Assembly: GCA_030646655.1 (NCBI GenBank)
Contig: JAUSLB010000017.1
Span: forward strand, 1 to 11,128
DNA length: 11,128 nucleotides
Source of the DNA: Deltaproteobacteria bacterium
GTDB lineage: Bacteria > Desulfobacterota > GWC2-55-46
Reading direction: 5' to 3'
A program made the position numbers and the translations under genes. Shown here one piece after another: positions 7,910 through 11,128 of the stretch. The stretch's first letter is position 1. Each line of letters starts with the position of its first letter. The notes below the pieces were generated by a model that saw only the letters and a list, made by a program, of their open reading frames with translations, was not told the origin of the DNA and did no database searches.

Positions 7910-8060
7910 CAGGTTGCTGAAAAACTCGAAATTTGTTCAGGCTGCTCAAAAAGCTCCAGATGCGAGGCGGCGAGAAGCGAGGAATGAGGCGTACTTTGTC
8001 CGTACGCCGCAGTGACGAGCTTTGATGCCAACGAAGCAGATGGACTTTTTCAGCAGCCTG
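7910..8060. repeat. Dispersed MITE-like repeat, copy 2 (151 bp)
   Basis: Gap-free match to copy 1 at 3401-3551, same orientation. Termini are CAGGTTGCTGAAAAAC (7910-7925) and CAGGCTGCTCAAAAAG (7938-7953) on the left and CTTTTTCAGCAGCCTG (8045-8060) on the right. The internal GGCGTAC/GTACGCC hairpin is conserved. The element starts directly after the TAA stop of the B12 radical SAM gene; TAA is also present at the same place beside copy 1, so identity runs from 7907. No target duplication is evident here (TTAA left, TGAC right). It separates the upstream four-gene block from the YdjM-like gene and may reduce read-through or allow recombination. Confidence 0.85.
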
Positions 8061-8087
8061 TGACCGTGTAAAAACAGGAAGAAGATC

Positions 8088-8591
8088 ATGAGGCCCAAAG
8101 AACATCTTATATACGGAAGCCTTGCCTCAGCCGCGCTCTACCCTGTGATGGGCGTAAACGCGGTCTTTTTCTGGGGGGCGTCCTTCGCCATAGATATTGA
8201 CCATTACCTCGATTTTCTTTACCATAATGGCTTTAAGGACTTTAGCGTAAAGAAGATGCTCGACTACCACGCGGCCCTTGAAGGTTTCTGGTTCAGGCCA
8301 GAGTTCCTGAATATAGAGGTATTCCACTGCGCGGAGTTCATAATGCCTTTTTACCTCATCACGCGCTTGACGGGCTCCGCTGCCATGACGGCGCTATTCT
8401 GGGGGCTCGTATTCCATATCGTCCTCGATATGGTGTTTTTGTGGAGGCTCAACATATTCTCGAACAGGGCGCATTCGTTCGCCGAGTATTTCTTAAGGAA
8501 GCGCTCCATGGAAAAAAGGGGGCTTTACCCTTCGTCTCTGTACAGCGAGGCGGTAAGGATAATAAACATGCCGGAATATACGGGGAATTAA
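8088..8591 (+). CDS. Small membrane protein resembling YdjM/DUF457 metal-dependent hydrolases
   Basis: A 167-residue membrane protein. His/Asp residues at hydrophobic segment edges are spaced as in the YdjM-type putative membrane-bound metal-dependent hydrolases: H6 in KEHLIYG, D36/D38/H39 in AIDIDHYLDF, H80 in EVFHCAEF, and H110/D114 in FHIVLDMV. Probable membrane segments are about 8-35, 83-95 and 97-118. The biochemical role of this family is not established; a lipid or glycolipid hydrolase is one guess suited to the neighbours. AGGAAGAAG gives a good Shine-Dalgarno sequence before the ATG at 8088. The GT9 gene follows 1 nt after its stop, so the two are almost certainly co-translated. It is the first gene after repeat copy 2, with no clear promoter in the 27-nt gap. 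Confidence 0.65.
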   Translation: MRPKEHLIYGSLASAALYPVMGVNAVFFWGASFAIDIDHYLDFLYHNGFKDFSVKKMLDYHAALEGFWFRPEFLNIEVFHCAEFIMPFYLITRLTGSAAMTALFWGLVFHIVLDMVFLWRLNIFSNRAHSFAEYFLRKRSMEKRGLYPSSLYSEAVRIINMPEYTGN

Positions 8592-8592
8592 T

Positions 8593-9522
8593 ATGGCAGC
8601 GGAAAAGGTGCTTATAATAAAGCTCGGCTACTCTGAGACCTTAGTCGGCGAGATAAGCAGGAAGACGAGCCTCGGGGACGTTCTTCGGAGCACGGTACTG
8701 TTAAATTTTTTCAAGAACGCCCATGTCACATGGCTCGTCGACGAAAAGGCGATCCCTCTTCTTAAGGGCAACCCGCTCATAGAGCGCATAATGCCCTATG
8801 ACCTTACGACCATACTCCAGCTTAAGGCTGAGAGGTTCGATACCGTCGTGAACCTCGAGAAGGTCGCCGGCATCTGCGCCTTTGCGGATTCCCTTACCGC
8901 TTGGAGGCGGTTCGGCTTCAGGTTCGACCCTGATACGGGCACGGCGCTCGCCTATGACGGCAGCCAGCATGTCTTAGAGCTGTGCTTAAGCCAGAAGGAC
9001 AAGATCGCGAACAAGAAATACTGGGAGGACTTCCTCTTCGAGATGGTGGGGAGCAAGTGGCAGGGCGAGATCCCCATTATCGGCTATAAGCCCGCGTCCA
9101 AAGAGGTTTTTGACATAGGCTTCAACCACAACGTAGGCGACAAGTGGCCGATAAAGGCGTGGCCGGCTGAGTACTGGAAAGAGCTCGAGTCCATGATAGG
9201 CAAAAGGTATTCGATATCATGGCAGCAGGGGCTGAAATCCATAGAGGAGTACGTCGAATGGATAAACTCTTGCAGGCTCCTGGTCACGAACGACAGCCTC
9301 GGCCTCCATATAGCACACGCGCTCAATAAAAAGATAGTATCGATGTTCGGGCCTACGCTCTCAAGCGAGGTCTATGTGAAGAACGGGGTAAAGCTCCTGC
9401 CTGAGGCGGAGTTCGACTGCATGCCATGCCTGTCAACCGTCTGCGTAAGGCAGAGGCCCTGCATGTATGAGATAAGGCCCTCTACCGTTTTAAAAGAGAT
9501 TGAAAGACTGCTCGGAAAATAG
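8593..9522 (+). CDS. Family 9 glycosyltransferase (heptosyltransferase-like)
   Basis: A 309-residue GT-B glycosyltransferase of the ADP-heptose:LPS heptosyltransferase family, acting at the cytoplasmic face of the inner membrane. The N-terminal lobe has KVLIIKLG (5-12) and TSLGDVLRST (25-34), the glycine-rich acceptor-side loop. The C-terminal lobe has NVGDKWPIKAWPAEYW (180-195), the K-x-W-P motif, and TNDSLGLHIAHALNKK (232-247) with MFGPT (251-255), the donor-binding signature with D234. Four cysteines (C276, C279, C284, C290) form the C-x2-C-x4-C-x5-C pattern seen near the end of many GT9 proteins. It follows the YdjM-like gene by 1 nt. Presence of GT9 points to an LPS-type or similar surface glycan and so to a Gram-negative envelope. 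The transferred sugar need not be heptose. Confidence 0.88.
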   Translation: MAAEKVLIIKLGYSETLVGEISRKTSLGDVLRSTVLLNFFKNAHVTWLVDEKAIPLLKGNPLIERIMPYDLTTILQLKAERFDTVVNLEKVAGICAFADSLTAWRRFGFRFDPDTGTALAYDGSQHVLELCLSQKDKIANKKYWEDFLFEMVGSKWQGEIPIIGYKPASKEVFDIGFNHNVGDKWPIKAWPAEYWKELESMIGKRYSISWQQGLKSIEEYVEWINSCRLLVTNDSLGLHIAHALNKKIVSMFGPTLSSEVYVKNGVKLLPEAEFDCMPCLSTVCVRQRPCMYEIRPSTVLKEIERLLGK

Positions 9523-9544
9523 AACCGGAGACGGAGAAGCTGAG

Positions 9545-10414
9545 ATGAGCGAGCCCAAGCCTATCATAATACCTGAGCACTATAACTATATCGCGGTGTT
9601 CCTGACCCTTGCCTGCAACCTGTCGTGCAGCTACTGCATAAACCGCTTCGGCAAGGGCGGCTTCGTAAAAAAGCGTCTCTCAGGCACGGATTGGGCAAAT
9701 GCGCTAAACAGGATAACCTCAAGGGACGATCTGCCGATAACGCTGCAGGGCGGCGAGCCGAGCCTCCATAAGGACTTTATCTACATACTCAATAACGTTA
9801 AGCGGGAGCTCAATATCGACATCCTGACAAACCTCCAGTTCGACGAGGACGAGTTCATAAAAAAGGCCGACCCCGGCCGGATAAAAAGGAACTCCCCTTA
9901 CGCCTCGATCCGCGTAAGCTACCATCCGGAGGTCATGGAGCTTGACCCGCTCGTTAAAAAGGTCCTTAAGCTTCAGAACGCCGGCTTCTCCATCGGCATC
10001 TGGGGCGTCCTCCACCCCAAGCAGGAATCGATCGTCCGCGAGGCGCAGAAGCACTGCCAGGGCTTAGGCATAGACTTCCGCTTCAAGGAGTTCCTGGGCG
10101 AGCACAACGGGAAGATGTACGGGACATACAGGTATAAGGGCGCCTGCGACAGGAAGTTCGAGAAGACCGTCATGTGCAAAACGACAGAACTTATCGTGGG
10201 CAGCGACGGGAGCGTCTACCGCTGCCACAGCGACCTTTACGAGGGCAGGGCTCCTGTAGGCAACATCACAGACCCTGAGTTCGAGATAGAGGATATATTC
10301 CGCATCTGCACCGTCTACGGCATGTGCAACCCCTGCGACATAAAGGTAAAGACGAACCGCCTTCAGGAGTACGGCCACACCTCCGTCGAGATAAAAGACC
10401 TTACCGCGGCTTAA
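9545..10414 (+). CDS. Radical SAM protein with SPASM-like C-terminal cysteines
   Basis: A 289-residue radical SAM enzyme. The cluster motif is C24-x3-C28-x2-C31 in LACNLSCSYCINRFG, and QGGEPS is at 68-73. The C-terminal part contains C201, C211, C227, C255 and C261-x2-C264. The stretch CKTTELIVGSDGSVYRCHSD (211-230) has the dG-x-v-y-x-C look of a SPASM/twitch region, so an auxiliary Fe-S cluster is likely. I chose the ATG at 9545 (MSEPKPIIIP), with GGAGAAG about 7 nt upstream, over a TTG at 9500 that would overlap the GT9 gene. It lies 22 nt after GT9, in the same transcription unit. Its 3' end overlaps the convergent membrane glycosyltransferase gene by 14 bp. It shares overall architecture with the radical SAM gene at 2317 but the two are clearly diverged. 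The substrate is unknown. Confidence 0.88.
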   Translation: MSEPKPIIIPEHYNYIAVFLTLACNLSCSYCINRFGKGGFVKKRLSGTDWANALNRITSRDDLPITLQGGEPSLHKDFIYILNNVKRELNIDILTNLQFDEDEFIKKADPGRIKRNSPYASIRVSYHPEVMELDPLVKKVLKLQNAGFSIGIWGVLHPKQESIVREAQKHCQGLGIDFRFKEFLGEHNGKMYGTYRYKGACDRKFEKTVMCKTTELIVGSDGSVYRCHSDLYEGRAPVGNITDPEFEIEDIFRICTVYGMCNPCDIKVKTNRLQEYGHTSVEIKDLTAA

Positions 10415-11128
10415 TGGGCTTATCTTTTTTATACTGGACTAAGAGAGTCCCCTTCGTATCCTCTGTCATCACCTTGAAGAGCTCCGGGTGAGAATCTATA
10501 AAGGGACTCACATAAAGCTCGGCCTCGGGGTAGCAGCCGTCCACAAGGATATAGTCCACCTTCCTGTCTTTAATGAACCCGAGCATCTCATCAGGGTTAT
10601 TCGTAAATGGGAACCTTAAGGCGTAGCCTCCGGTTATGAGAGATATTATCTCCGGCTTCCTCGTCATTATCACCTCGTCGCTATTCATCCCGGCCCTCAG
10701 GTAATACGCCGTCATCATGTACTGCCGGTAGCACGGAGCCTTTTTCGCGAAATAGTCGGCGGCGAGCATCTCAGGCGTAAGGAAATCGAACCTCTTCGTA
10801 AGGTTCTCTGAAAAGGCGCTCCTTACGGACTCAAGCCTTTTGATAGCGGTCGACGGCAGGACCATGTTCTTTATCTGTGCGATATTCATCGCGAGGAGCA
10901 AAGATAACGGGATGAGCACCGCGGGCCTGAGGCCGGGGCCAGCCTCTTTCCTTTTGCCTAAGATGATTGAGAACCCCGCGAAGAAATAAAAATAGATGAA
11001 AGGTATCAGGGGGATTATGTATCTGCGCGCGTCCCCTGTGCCATAGACAGGCCAGACCATAAGGAGCGCTAAATAGAATAGCATATAGAAGTCCTTTACC
11101 CCCCTCTTATAAAAAAGCCCCTGGAGGA
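10401..11128 (-). CDS. C-terminal part of a polytopic membrane glycosyltransferase (GT39/ArnT-like), 5' end outside window
   Basis: About 241 C-terminal residues are visible; the frame stays open to the right window edge, so an ATG at 11084 is probably internal. The visible part begins with hydrophobic membrane segments: FYMLFYLALLMVWPVY, RYIIPLIPFIYFYFFAGFSI with the R-Y-x2-P-x2-P pattern of GT39-type lipid-linked sugar transferases, and AVLIPLSLLLAMNIAQI. A soluble C-terminal domain of about 150 residues follows, including YFAKKAPCYRQYMM and KVDYILVDGCYPEAELYV, and the protein ends in basic PIKPR. Such proteins use polyprenyl-phosphate sugars on the periplasmic side. The family call rests on topology and the R-Y-P-P pattern, since the N-terminal catalytic loop is not visible. 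It converges on the plus-strand cluster with a 14-bp overlap and no terminator between. Confidence 0.65.
   Translation of the reverse strand, partial: LQGLFYKRGVKDFYMLFYLALLMVWPVYGTGDARRYIIPLIPFIYFYFFAGFSIILGKRKEAGPGLRPAVLIPLSLLLAMNIAQIKNMVLPSTAIKRLESVRSAFSENLTKRFDFLTPEMLAADYFAKKAPCYRQYMMTAYYLRAGMNSDEVIMTRKPEIISLITGGYALRFPFTNNPDEMLGFIKDRKVDYILVDGCYPEAELYVSPFIDSHPELFKVMTEDTKGTLLVQYKKDKPIKPR

Noticed and set aside
3398..8060. Repeats as a CRISPR array
   Set aside because: Only two copies of about 151 bp, 4.5 kb apart with genes between, no short regular spacers and no cas genes.
7881..8105. Minus-strand open frame sharing a peptide with one at 3102-3503
   Set aside because: The shared peptide comes only from the repeat read in the same frame; the flanks are unrelated and there is no ribosome binding site.
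9500..9544. TTG start extending the last radical SAM protein by 15 residues
   Set aside because: It would overlap the GT9 gene and lacks a good ribosome binding site; the ATG at 9545 has a GGAGAAG sequence upstream and fits the family.

Overview
The window looks like chromosomal DNA from an uncultured, probably Gram-negative bacterium. GC content is moderate to high, Ile ATA and Arg AGG codons are frequent, there is a GT9 heptosyltransferase-like gene, three radical SAM proteins and a YHS-domain copper ATPase. This mix is common in Nitrospirota, Desulfobacterota-like and related anaerobe genomes, but I cannot fix the phylum from sequence alone.

Layout. (1) Positions 1-1961, minus strand: a copper-type P1B ATPase with two N-terminal YHS domains, cut by the left window edge just before its GDGxND hinge motif. 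(2) Positions 1962-2316: a divergent intergenic region with a candidate copA promoter and dyad, then a hairpin-rich element of about 152 bp. (3) Positions 2317-10414, plus strand: eight genes in two runs. They encode a radical SAM/SPASM-like protein; [repeat copy 1]; E1 alpha and E1 beta of a thiamine-diphosphate 2-oxoacid dehydrogenase; a GT2 glycosyltransferase; a B12-binding radical SAM protein; [repeat copy 2]; a small YdjM-like membrane protein; a GT9 glycosyltransferase; and a second radical SAM/SPASM-like protein. (4) Positions 10401-11128, minus strand: the C-terminal part of a membrane GT39/ArnT-like glycosyltransferase, converging on and overlapping the last plus-strand gene by 14 bp.

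Taken together, three glycosyltransferases of different classes (GT2, GT9, probable GT39), a membrane hydrolase-like protein, an E1 pair without E2/E3 and three radical SAM enzymes suggest biosynthesis of an unusual cell-surface glycan, glycolipid or lipid. That pathway is an inference; no substrate can be read from the sequence.

The most striking non-coding feature is a family of short mobile-looking elements. Two direct copies (3401-3551 and 7910-8060) have identical length and about 96% identity, and they bracket a four-gene block (E1 alpha, E1 beta, GT2, B12 radical SAM). A third element (2116-2267) has nearly the same length and the same termini in the opposite orientation but an unrelated hairpin-rich core. 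Copy 1 is flanked by a possible CTAA target duplication.
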